Positions 49,993-60,500 of a stretch of DNA of 64,000 nucleotides are shown piece by piece. This stretch comes from Cladobotryum mycophilum. Taxonomy: Eukaryota > Ascomycota > Sordariomycetes > Hypocreales > Hypocreaceae. A program made the position numbers and the translations under genes. Below the pieces are notes generated by a model. The model had not been told where the DNA came from. It saw nothing but the letters and a program-made list of their open reading frames with translations, and searched no databases. Numbering within the stretch: the first letter of the stretch is position 1; each line of letters starts with the position of its first letter. Where the stretch lies: NCBI GenBank assembly GCA_036429605.1, contig CM071589.1, forward strand, positions 4,154,001 through 4,218,000. The letters are read 5' to 3'.

Positions 49993-51839
49993 ATAGTTTT
50001 TTATACTTATATTTTTAAAAATATTATTATAATAAATACTTTTATAATCTTTTTATATAACTATTAGGACTTATAAGATTATATTAATTCTTTTCTTAGT
50101 ATTTAAATTATTAATCTTAATTTTAAATAAGATAGATTTTTTATTTAATAAAATAATTATCCTTAAAAGAATAAGATTCTTTTTAATTATAGGTTTTAGT
50201 TAATATTAATATATATATTAATAATTTAATAAATAATATTTTATACATTAATAATTTTAAATAACACTTTTTAAATATTATATAAGTATATTATTATTTT
50301 ATTAATTATTTCTATTATTAATATTTACATTTATATATAAAAAAACACTCTTTTTTTTAAATACATATTATACTTATTATATTAACGTTAGTATAACTAT
50401 TTAAGTTAACATAAGTATAAGAAAGATTTTATTTAAGAATAATATATAATATATAATATTATATTATTATATTAATGGTAGATATTTTAATTAAAATATA
50501 AATTATAATTTTAATCTTCTATTCATTCTTTACTTTTTTCATTAGTTTTTATTTTAAATCTCTATTTATAAACTATTTATTATTTCAGTAAGTAGAGTAT
50601 TTTAATATTTTTTCATATTATTTTAATAAATATTTAATTTAGATTTAAAAAGTAGTTTAATAGTAGTTAATTATTATAGGGTTATTTATAGTTACTTTTT
50701 AATAAATTTTCAGTTAAAGCTTTAATTATTTTATATTTTATTTTATAAATCTTTATTTTTATTTTTATAAAACCTAAAATATTATAAATTATGTAATTTA
50801 TTTAATTATAATCATATATTATTATATAAAAATCTTATTTATAAAAATATTGATAATATTTATATTTATTAAGGTTTTAATAAATTTTTATTTTTATTAT
50901 AATAGGTTTTTATAAAGTATCTTATTATTTAAATTATATTATTTTAACCGTTTTAAGGGACAAGTCTTTATGATTTGTTTAATTATATCAGTTAATCATT
51001 ATAAACAGGTTTAGTGTTATTTTATTAAAATCTAGATTTTAAATACATTAAGAAAATATTTATTGTTTAATCATATGATTAAAATATTAATTAAATAATT
51101 ATATATATTATTATTTTTATTTATTTAAAATCTAATTATTTTTATTTTTATAAGTTTTTATTTAAATTATTTAATTGTTTTTAAATTTTATAATTAAGCT
51201 TAAAAATCTTTTTATTTTATTTTTCTTATTTATACTATAATTTAAATTAATTAAATAATTAATATTCTTTTCTTATTTTAATTATTTTTAATTATTTTTT
51301 ATTTTATTTTACTTTTAGCTTTACTAAAATCTATATTTTACTCTTTTACTTAAATTATCCTATTACATATAGCCTTTTCTAAGTAAAATTAGTAATTCGA
51401 TTTAGGTTTAATTAAATTAATTAATTAAATTTTAATAATATAACATAATCAATGCTTTTAATCTAATTAGATATTAAAGTCTAGAATTAGCTAATAGCCT
51501 ATAGTATTAACCTGATTTTATAGCTAGTATATCCTTAAGGTAAGATTATTTTTATTATTGTTATTATACTTTATTAAATAATCTAATAATAAATATGTTA
51601 AGAATATAAATATTAAATATTATATTTATTATTTAATTATAAAATTACAAACTATATATTATTTTTTTTAAATAAGATTTATACTTTATTATAAAAATAT
51701 TATGTTTTATATATTAATTATTATAATTCTTTTAATAATTATTATAAAGAGTTTATAATTCTTATAAGAAAATAGTAATTTAAACGATTAAACAAAAAGC
51801 TTATAAAGTTAAATAAAATCAATTATATTATAACATTTA

Positions 51840-51955
51840 AGCTTAGAGAGTCTAAGAGTTATACACTGTGATCCGTGAAAATAACCCTATCGAGACCCTA
51901 GCATTACATAAGGTGCATATACCTAACGCTCCGTCTAGCAATCCCGTTACATCTA
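51840..51955. other. Isolated GC-richer islet
   Basis: About 115 bp containing TGTGATCCGTGAAAATAACC and CTAACGCTCCGTCTAGCAAT within AT-rich DNA. The piece 51867-51952 runs from TGTG to TTACA, but there is no flanking duplication. Origin unknown. Confidence 0.35.
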
Positions 51956-52736
51956 GTTTTTCCCTTTCTTTTTAAATTAAATATTATTATTTTCTCTAAT
52001 ATTTATAACCTTTAATATATTTAAAACAAAAACCCTTGTTTAGGGTTTATATTTATGAATTGAAAGCATAATTCATTTATTTAAAAATGAATTAATTATA
52101 ATATAATAGTTATGGCTTATATCTAAAAGTGTTAATATATTAGTATTATAAACTTTTACTAAAACCATAAATAATTTACTATTTATCTTATACTTAAATA
52201 TTATTTTATCTTAAAGATTATATTTTAATTAATTTTAAACTTTAATTTTGCTTTAAAACTAATCTTATAAATACTTTTAACTACAGTTGCTTTATTTCTT
52301 ATAGTTTTTACCTTTAAATTAAGAAACCTTATTATGTAGGGGTTTTATTATACTAATTCTATTCTTTACTATTTGTTAACTTAACGTACAATGCTTTAAT
52401 ATAGTTTAATTTATTGTGTTAATAGTACTTATAATTATTAATACTTTTATCTATGATCTTTCTACTCTTGCTATACTTATTATTATATTATCTTTTTAAT
52501 TCTTTTTTATAATTTCCTTTTAGCATTGCTTTCATTCATCTGTTTGTTAAAGTTATATTTTATTAATATTTAGTAATATCTTCTATCTCTTTAATTCAAC
52601 ACCACAATTAAGTTATATATTTATAACTAATAAATTATAATATAATAAATACCTCTTGATCATAAATCTTTATATCTTGTTTCATTGTATTAATTAATTG
52701 TAATAAAAAAACTATTTATTTATTAGATATAAATAA

Positions 52737-53083
52737 AGATTTTACTATTTGGGCTATTATATATTATTAATTAGGCTATAATTAATTAAAGCAATACTAT
52801 AACCATTAATTTAACTCTTATACCTCAACTTTAATTATAATAAAACGTATCTTTTATTATTCTATTTATAGTACACTTAGTTATTATAAATTTATTAAAT
52901 ATTTTATTATAATAACTATGGTTATAATAATTAAATATACTTTAAATATCATAGTTAAACATAAGCCCTACTGTAACTAAGGCTTAGGATCTTAGTTTAT
53001 TATATTATACTAAAAGAGTAAAGGGTTTATAAAATGCAGTTCAATTAGCAATATATTATAGCCCGAATATTAATACTTATAAA
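52737..53083. mobile_element. Family C element, degraded
   Basis: Left end TTTTACTATTTGGGCTATTA, right end TATAGCCCGAATATTAATAC. About 0.35 kb with the interior partly deleted. Confidence 0.55.
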
Positions 53084-53309
53084 TAATCTTGAGGTGTTAA
53101 ATACTTATGAAAATCCTAGCTTTTTAAAAACCTATATTCTTTAATTTATTATTTATTATTATTAAAAAACGAACATAAATATAATAAAAATACAGGTACT
53201 AGATACTATATTTATCGTTTAAGAATAAAATAAAAAATTATATTATATAATATAATAGATAATAGTATTATTATATTATATTACTATTTAGGCTATAATT
53301 TGTTAATTT

Positions 53310-53688
53310 TAGTTCTTATATTATATTTTTAATACTATACTTTTATATTATAATAATATTATTTAATTAAATCTGATTAAAGTTATTTTTTACTATAATA
53401 AAATTAAATTAAAAAAAAACCACTTTTATTAATAAAAGTTTAAAAATATATATAAAATAATATTTTTATTATAGTTATAAGTTAAATACTATAGAATTCC
53501 TTAGATAATTTTATATAATTAATGTTAAAGTATAAAACTAATTTAAAAAACTAAAAAGAAATATTTAAATACTATTATAGATTTAAGAAAAAAACCTTAT
53601 AAATTAAATTATATTTAAGAAAGTTTATAGTTAAGCTTTTAGTTATAAGTAAATAAAATCTTTTATTTAGTTTATTTTAGATTATGTG
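53310..53688. repeat. Remnant of unclassified transposon (family F, copy 2)
   Basis: Aligns by eye with about 23620-23985. It ends where the family D fragment begins. Confidence 0.4.
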
Positions 53689-54040
53689 ATGTTCCGGGCG
53701 TTTCCTAACAAGGATAACCTAGATTGTGGTTAATATTAGTAGTAGATTAAGGCAACGTAAAGCAATAGGTTTATTATAATCTAAATAAATATAAGATTTT
53801 ATTTGAATAGAAATGAATTAATAATTTAATAGTTATAATAGATTAAGTTAATCTTATTCAAGCTATTATATATACTTAAATTAATCCTATTTAAGCTAAT
53901 TATAATTAATTGTATTATTTAAGGTTTTATTATAATTATATTCTAATTAATAGTTTATATGACTATTATTAAAAGTAAGTCTAGTTCTATAAATAATATA
54001 AGTATAAGATTAGATTATTATATATTATTTTTTTACAGTT
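53689..54040. mobile_element. Partial family D copy
   Basis: Starts with GTGATGTTCCGGGCGTTTCC and continues (TAATCTTATTCAAGCTATTA, TTAAAAGTAAGTCTAGTTCT) as the inverse of about 43960-44205 of the 43287-44360 element. The terminal inverted repeats are not present. Confidence 0.6.
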
Positions 54041-54885
54041 TTATTTTTAAAACTTATGAGTTTTATATAAATACCTATACTTTTTTTAAATTTTATTTTT
54101 ATAAGTTTTATTCCTTTTAGTTTTATAATATTAGAATAAATAATAAAAATAATTAATTTTATTTAAAAAAAGATAAGTATGTAAAATGTTATAAGATTTA
54201 TTATATTAATTAGTTTTAAAATGTCTTTTTATTTTTTTTATATTATTAGTAAATAAAAGTATATTATTATTAAACATAAGACTTATAATAAGGTTTATAT
54301 TAAAAATATTATATTAATTATAATAGTAATAATAATAATACTCTTACTCATTAATGGTTTATTAATATATTTTAATATTTTATAAATAATTATATCATTT
54401 ATATTAAAGATAATTAAATTTTTTAATATAAGACTATAGAACAGGATCTTATTATTATACTAGCTAAGTTATAAAAAGTTAATAAATAAAAAGAATTATT
54501 ATATATTAAAATAATAAATATAATTATATATAAAATAAATACTTTTAATAAATTAAAGAAAAAAGATATTATAAAATAAAATCTGTTTTTAATGTTTTTT
54601 TTAATTAACCTTATAATTAATTTATTAATTAGACTTAATTAATAATTATTTCTTATTAATCATTTGATATTAGATTCTAATAGAATTACTATAAAATTAT
54701 CTAAGAATAAGCTAAATATTTAATAAGTTATTAAATATTTTTATTTTTATATAATACTTTTATTTTTAAGTATTACTATTTAAATTATATTTTTAACAAC
54801 TTTTTTACTTTTAGCTTAATATAATATATTAAACTTTTAATTTTTAATTAGTTTAAAGTTTATATTTAATTATAATAATAATAAT

Positions 54886-55203
54886 CAGGCAACGCATTAG
54901 GAGAGACAACGGCGCGAATACGGGGCTCCTGCAACCGATCACGGTTAGGAGGGTTTCTATAGCCCGGGGGCCCCGTTAATCAGGAATACTAACGATACTA
55001 GAAACCTGATAAATTTCCCCTGGAATGAGGCTAGCGAGCTATAGAATAGCCAGTTAACGATAGTAAGAGCCTGCGCTGACTTAAGCACGATAACACAGCG
55101 TATACGATATAACAGGGTTTTTCCTTCCGGTACACGGGTTTTTTTTGTTTTTCTGTAATAGTAGAGGGACTAAGGCTCTATTAGATAGGATAAGCTAGTT
55201 AGT

Positions 55204-55240
<37 letters not shown>

Positions 55241-55241
55241 G
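54886..55241 (+). mobile_element. GC-rich retroposon-like insertion with (TAA)n tail
   Basis: About 320 bp of normal composition (for example AACGGCGCGAATACGGGGCT and GGGTTTCTATAGCCCGGGGG) followed by a (TAA)n tract at 55205-55241, inserted in a family C element. AATAATAAT occurs at both borders and could be a target duplication, though the tail makes this ambiguous. No promoter boxes, reverse transcriptase or tRNA/5S head recognised. A frame of about 70 codons is open on the minus strand but resembles nothing I know. It may be a SINE or a 5'-truncated LINE. Confidence 0.5.
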
Positions 55242-55250
55242 AATAATAAT
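55205..55250. repeat. (TAA)n microsatellite, one interruption
   Basis: Uninterrupted TAA units followed by GAATAATAAT. Read as the tail of the preceding insertion. Confidence 0.85.
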
Positions 55251-55566
55251 ATATTTAATTACTATAATCTAATAAAATATCTTATAATAATATAATAATT
55301 ACTATAATTATATTTTTTATATTAATTAATTTAATTATTTATTTATATTAGTTATTTATATTAGTTATTTATATTATTTATTTTAATTAAATATTATAAT
55401 TAATTATTATTATTATAATATACTTAATTAATTTATAGTAATTAAATATATTATAATTATAATATTTAAATATAAGTTTTATTATAATATAAGTTTTAAT
55501 ATAGAAGTTAAAGTAATTATTGTAATACTAAATTAACTTAAGTTAATTATAGTTTAAATAATAATA

Positions 55567-55740
55567 TGTAATAACACCTTATAAGATCACCAGGTAAGCA
55601 AGATCAAACGTAGGTATTATTTTATGCACAAGCTTAAGCTTGTGCGTTCAACTGTTGTGCGAGAGACGCGCGACTTATGCAGGATTACCCCGCATCTCCA
55701 TTACGTCACGCGTCCGGGTAATTTTCGGGACAGCGTTACA
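55567..55740 (-). repeat. LTR (downstream copy) of intact Ty3 element
   Basis: Contains a perfect 20-bp palindrome GCACAAGCTTAAGCTTGTGC at 55626-55645. It matches the solo LTR at 24433 except for a few bases. Confidence 0.95.
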
Positions 55741-55741
55741 A

Positions 55742-55754
55742 TTTTCCCCTCTCT
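55742..55754 (-). promoter_or_regulatory. Polypurine tract
   Basis: On the minus strand AGAGAGGGGAAAA lies one base before the downstream LTR, the position where plus-strand DNA synthesis of LTR retroelements is primed. It confirms the minus orientation of the element. Confidence 0.75.
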
Positions 55755-55891
55755 ATGGCAACCGTCCCGGTTGCTCAAAACATTAATTGAGACCCCGCAC
55801 ATTTCAAAACACATCCCAAGCACACATGCTTCTTGCATTTTCTTCATAACCATTTCCATTGCGACTCAATTGCGACTTCTTCGATTTTATC

Positions 55892-57453
55892 ATGGCTCGA
55901 CAACGTTCCTCTCGAGGACGTTCAACGTCGAATCATACTCATTCCGCCTCCGGGACGAGTAATGGAACGTCTCGAAGTGGTTCGGTTGCAACGCGACGGA
56001 GCCAGCATTCAAATGCAGATCGCTTGATGGACGAAATCTTGACCCCAACCCGTGGTGTCATTGGTACTCCTACGCGAGGAAGTGCGGGATCATAGGAACG
56101 TCGCCGTACCCCTCGAGGAGGATCTCAAGCAGGTTCGCGTGTCGGTTCGGAAAGCAGACGTTCTTCCGTGCAGCGCATACTCTTCTCGGCTGAGAATCGC
56201 TCGCCTCGCCCGCCTACAATTGATGATCCGGAGGAAGAAATTAATGAGATGGACATTGACAAATTAAATGTCAATGATGTGGAGTTTGTCAGTACTCGTC
56301 CTGCGAGTCCCATTGAATACTTCGAGTCTCCTCTGGTCAAGAGTGAACCAGCTCCTGAGGAAACGCCTAGCCCTGTGAGTAACAAGGTCAGAGTTCGTGA
56401 CGTTTTACTGATGTCACGTAGCTCAATCTCGGTGCACCCGCCCGCGACTCGCGTCCTTCTCACCATAATTCAGATCCTGAGGAGATAAATAATCCAGATG
56501 AAGAGATGGATTCTCCTTTCGATACCCAGGATATGAATCGCTTGTGGTGCATGCATTGCCTGCGATCGCAAGTGCATGATTGGGCCACACGTTACAAAAA
56601 CGCAGAATGCTCTCTTGAGTCTTTCCTTGTGCGTTGTGTTTTTGCAGAGCGAGCACAGTCTCGTTGTGTGTTTTGCTGCACCAATAAGCGAACGTGTGAA
56701 ACTGTAAGTGTCTTCGACTTCCATGCGATTCGCTTGTGTTCTTGGCATTTCTGACAGCTTTTTCTAGGCTGCTGCCATGATGTCCGGAGATCGGGACGAT
56801 CTTTCTCTTTTGTTGAGTTTCGCCCATAAGTTCCATAATTTCCGGTGGGACGACGAAGATGATGATGGGATCATTGAATTTCCTTTGGAAGATGACGAAC
56901 GAGGCTTGTTGTTGGAGGAGTCCAGTCTGAAGCGAATCTCCCGCGCCTCCTTCCGGCTTGCCGAGACGTTTTCCAATGCCGAAACCCAACATCGCCGCCA
57001 CTGGAATATTACCGGTAGCAAGAAAAGTCGAGCGGTATGTTATTTTTTCTTACTTAATTGCTCTGCGACTCGCTAATGACAAAATTCAGAATGCCCAGAC
57101 TGCATATGACCAGGCCCACGAATCCCGCCAGCAAGGGTTGAACGCTCGAGTCCAACCACTTCCTCACAATGCTGTATGTATTTCCAAGTCAATCGCATGA
57201 TTATCGCTAATGAACCCTCAAGCCGCTTTCTGTCATGGAACAACGTGAATCCTTCCTGCGTTCTCGTCTCCGCTCTGATGATACCGGTTATGCTTCTTGG
57301 CAAAACGCCGTGGCCTCCTTCAAGCGAGACATTGCACAGGCCTTGATGGGAGATTCCCGTGGCAAGGATGACGAGGGAGAGGTGGAAGAGTGGTGGATGG
57401 AAACAGTTCGGGGTTACATGGACGAGTTCCCAGTTGCTTTGTCTCAACGTTAA
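55892..57453 (+). CDS. Antisense, intron-containing cargo gene of the Ty3 element (Cys-rich protein, unknown function)
   Basis: Five exons: 55892-56374, 56422-56703, 56768-57034, 57090-57173 and 57223-57453. The introns (47-64 nt) have donors GTGAGT, GTAAGT, GTATGT and GTATGT, CTGAT/CTGAC/CTAAT-like branch sites and AG acceptors; all four lie between codons and together give one frame of 448 codons. An in-frame TAG (codon 68, 56093-56095) interrupts exon 1. The product starts with an Arg/Ser/Thr/Gly-rich disordered segment (MARQRSSRGRSTSN), then an acidic segment (DDPEEEINEMDIDKLNVNDV), then a Cys cluster at about 204-253 (C-x2-C-x16-C-x8-C-x9-C-x2-C-C-x5-C) and a helical, charged C-terminal half. 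It resembles small fungal Cys-rich proteins with a putative zinc site that I recall without function. It converges on pol, leaving 59 bp between the stops. If TAG is a true stop, translation could start at ATG 56251. Confidence 0.8.
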
Positions 57454-57512
57454 GGGGAATCGCAGGTGTGTCGCTGTAGTATCTTGAAGTTTTGCTTCTG
57501 TGAATGAGATTT

Positions 57513-60500
57513 TCACTCCATTTTCGTATGCGTCTTCTTTTTCCGTCGTGACTTCTTTGCTTGAAATTTCTGATATTCCCCAATAACTTCTTGCGCATTT
57601 TCCATATATTCCTCATGAATCCATTCATTATATTCTGCTGGCCACCCCTTCCATTTTACTAGGTAAAGCGTTCCAGATTTGCTTTTTCTCTGATCCTTGA
57701 CTGATTCAATTTCCCATTCATCGGAGTCATCCAACTCTGGCATTGGCAATTGGTTCTTTTCATCTGAAAGTCGCTGGGTCCACGGTTCCAATAAACTAAC
57801 ATGGAAAACGTCGTGCAGACCACTGTACTTCGAGGGTAGAGCTACCCTGTACGCTTGGTTCCCAATTTGTTTAAGTACTCGTAACGGTCCTAAATAGCGA
57901 GGTGCTAATTTTTGTTGTTCCTTTTTGAACCTGAAATTTTTCGTAGATAATCCCACTAAATCGCCTATTTTGAAATGTTGCTCTTCATGATGCAAATTAT
58001 AATTTCTTGCTTGTCTTTCAACTGCGATGCTCCAGTGATCCCGTAGTTTTTGTCTGAGTTGATGCAATTTTTCTATGCGAGCCTTTGCATCTGGGACCTC
58101 CTCTTGAAGGGCATCGTCCTCGATGTCTAGACGGAATTCTGGAACGTAACCCATTAATGCTTCAAAAGGAGACATGCCTGTTGTTGCATTTCTGGCAGCA
58201 TTCATAGCATACTGTGCTTCTGCTAATAATCGCGGCCATGCTGACAGTGTATCGCCTATGAAACATCGTAGATAATGCTCAACAGATTGATTCATTCTTT
58301 CTGTTTGTCCGTCTGTTTGGGGATGAAAAGCAGTTGATAAACGTTTTCGAATTTTTGTATGAAAACAAATTGATGACCAAAATTTACTCGTAAATAAAGA
58401 TCCTCTATCGGATACGATTCCTCGTGGAGATCCTGAAAACTGTAGTTCAACTTTAGTATGAAACAATTCAGCTAGTTCACTTGCTGTAATTGTTGTAGAG
58501 ACTGGAAAAAGGAGCGTGTACTTAGTGTATCGATCAACGATCACTAGTATAGCATTGACTTCTTCGTTGTTAAACAAGACTGTTGGAAGTCCTGTCACGA
58601 AATCCATTGTTAGTTCTTTCATTGGTTGACTGGGAAGCGGGAGTGATTCAAGTTTTCCCCATGGCTTATGCCTTTTGATCGCGACTCCTATGCAAATTGG
58701 ACATCCTTGAATATATTCCTTGATGTCTCTTCCCATATCCTTCCAGTAGAACTTCCTCTGTAATAACTCCTTTGTTCGTGACTCTCCAAAATGACCTGCC
58801 AGGGGATCATCGTGATAAAGAGATAATAGTTCTTGACGAATTGTCATCTCTTCTGGGACACAGATGCGATTCTGGTAGGTAATTAGATTGTCATACCCTA
58901 TAGCCCACTTTGGGTTCTTCATAAGGAAATCAGGGTTTTTTCGACGTCGGAGTTCAGGATCTTCCTCTTGACCTTGCTGTAACAATTTTAGTAGTGGTCT
59001 TCCTACATTGTTGTCAAAAGGAGTGTCAGTAGAGACAGCTTCGCAGGCTTCTTGCCTCGATACTTGCTGCTCTTTCATAACAAGGTTTTGCAAATACGCT
59101 ACCCTTCCGAAAGGATTATCTCCCTGATCCACTATTAGATTCTGCAGTTTACCTTGTAATGGAGTAAGAAGTTCCTGATTCGAAGGCGATTCCTTTTCGT
59201 AATCGGGTCGTCTCGACGGCCCATCAGCAGGATTAGTCTTTCCTGCTCGATGCTTGATCACGAAGTCATAAGGAGTCAGGTAAATGCACCATCTAGCTTG
59301 TCTGCCATTCAATTTCGGCTGTTTCATAAAGGATTGAAGATTCTGATGGTCACTCCAGACTTCAGTCTGACCTTGGGCACCTTCCACATAGTGTCTCCAA
59401 TGTTTAAATGCCGCTACAATTGCTAGCATTTCTTGGTCTGGTGTGCCATAATTGAGCTCAGCGTCGCGAAACGCCCGCGACCAAAAGGCTACTGGATGCC
59501 ACTTTCCTTCCTCATCTGGTTGGGATAATATGGCAGCAGCAGCGAACTTTGAAGCATCGGTCTCTATACGAATAGGCTTTTTCGGGTCATAATGTTGTAG
59601 TAAAGGAGCGTTCTGGAAAGCCTGAATAAGCTGATGAAAAGCAGCTTTTTGACGTTCCCCAAGTACTACCTGACCTGGTTTTCGCCCATTCTTCATACCC
59701 TTCAACAGTTCATGTAACGGACGGGCAATCATCGAATATCCTTTGATAAATCGACGATAAAAGTTACAAAACCCTAGAAAAACTTGGATTTCTCGATATG
59801 TAGTAGGTTCCTGCCACGTCGAGATCGTTTCCACTCGTTTCGGATTCATTGCAACTCCTTTATCCGATACCACAAATCCTAAAAATTCAACTTCATTCTG
59901 AATAAAAGAACATTTATCAGGTCGAGCGTATAGCTCAGCTTTTCTCAGTCGTTCCAAGACTTCTTGCACATGAGAAACATGAGATTCGCGATCTGAAGAA
60001 AAGATTAAAATATCATCAAGATAAGCGATACATGTGCGATCCAATAGATTGCCTAATGCTTGATGAATATAATTCTGAAACGTAGCTGGAGCATTGGTCA
60101 ATCCCATAGGCATAACTAAAAATTCATAATGACCATAACGAGTGCGAAATGCAGTTTTCCATTCATCGCCCTCTTTGATACGTATGCGATAATATGCATC
60201 TTTGATATCAATTTTAGTAAAGTAATTTGAACCTCCAACTCGATCCATAATTTCAGTAATAAGAGGGAGAGGATAGCGATTTTTAATCGTAACTTGATTT
60301 AATCCTCGATAGTCCACACATAAACGGAGACTTCCGTCCTTTTTTGGTACAAATAAAATAGGTGCGCCTGCTGGACTTTTTGAAGGGCGAATTCGTCCTT
60401 TTGCTAGGTTTCCTTCTAAATATTCTCGTAACGCTTCCAATTCAGCAGGGGATAGCGGATAAATCGGACCATAAGGAGGAAAGGCTCCTTCAGTCAGCTC

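Larger units (their letters stand above)
20840..55566. repeat. RIP-type AT-rich transposon graveyard
   Basis: About 35 kb of very AT-rich DNA almost without open frames. TA dinucleotides and stops saturate every frame, while islands of normal composition mark young insertions. Aligning the Ty3 copy here against its intact relative (55567-62652) by eye shows mainly C-to-T and G-to-A differences on both strands, the signature of repeat-induced point mutation, a premeiotic fungal defence acting on duplicated DNA. Identifiable pieces are listed separately; stretches not listed (for example 20840-22270, 28.7-29 kb internal parts, 38.2-39.6 kb, 46.7-49.6 kb, 50-51.8 kb) are AT-rich remnants in which I recognise nothing definite. 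Confidence 0.9.
54768..55566. mobile_element. Family C element, inverted, split by a GC-rich insertion and abutting the intact Ty3 element
   Basis: The left part (54768-54884) and right part (55242-55566) together read as the inverse of the family C interior (compare ATATCTTATAATAATATAAT and TTAACTTAAGTTAATTATAG with the inverse of 26574-27174). The far end is cut off where the intact retrotransposon begins at 55567. Confidence 0.6.

Noticed and set aside
20840..55566. Centromere or subtelomere identity for the AT-rich tract
   Set aside because: Possible, but no satellite array, telomere repeat or other positional evidence is visible; RIP-degraded transposons occur throughout fungal chromosomes.
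56125..57001. Minus-strand frames antisense to the cargo gene
   Set aside because: They lie between pol and the LTR on the retroelement strand but have no retroviral (envelope-like) features, and the plus-strand spliced frame explains the region.
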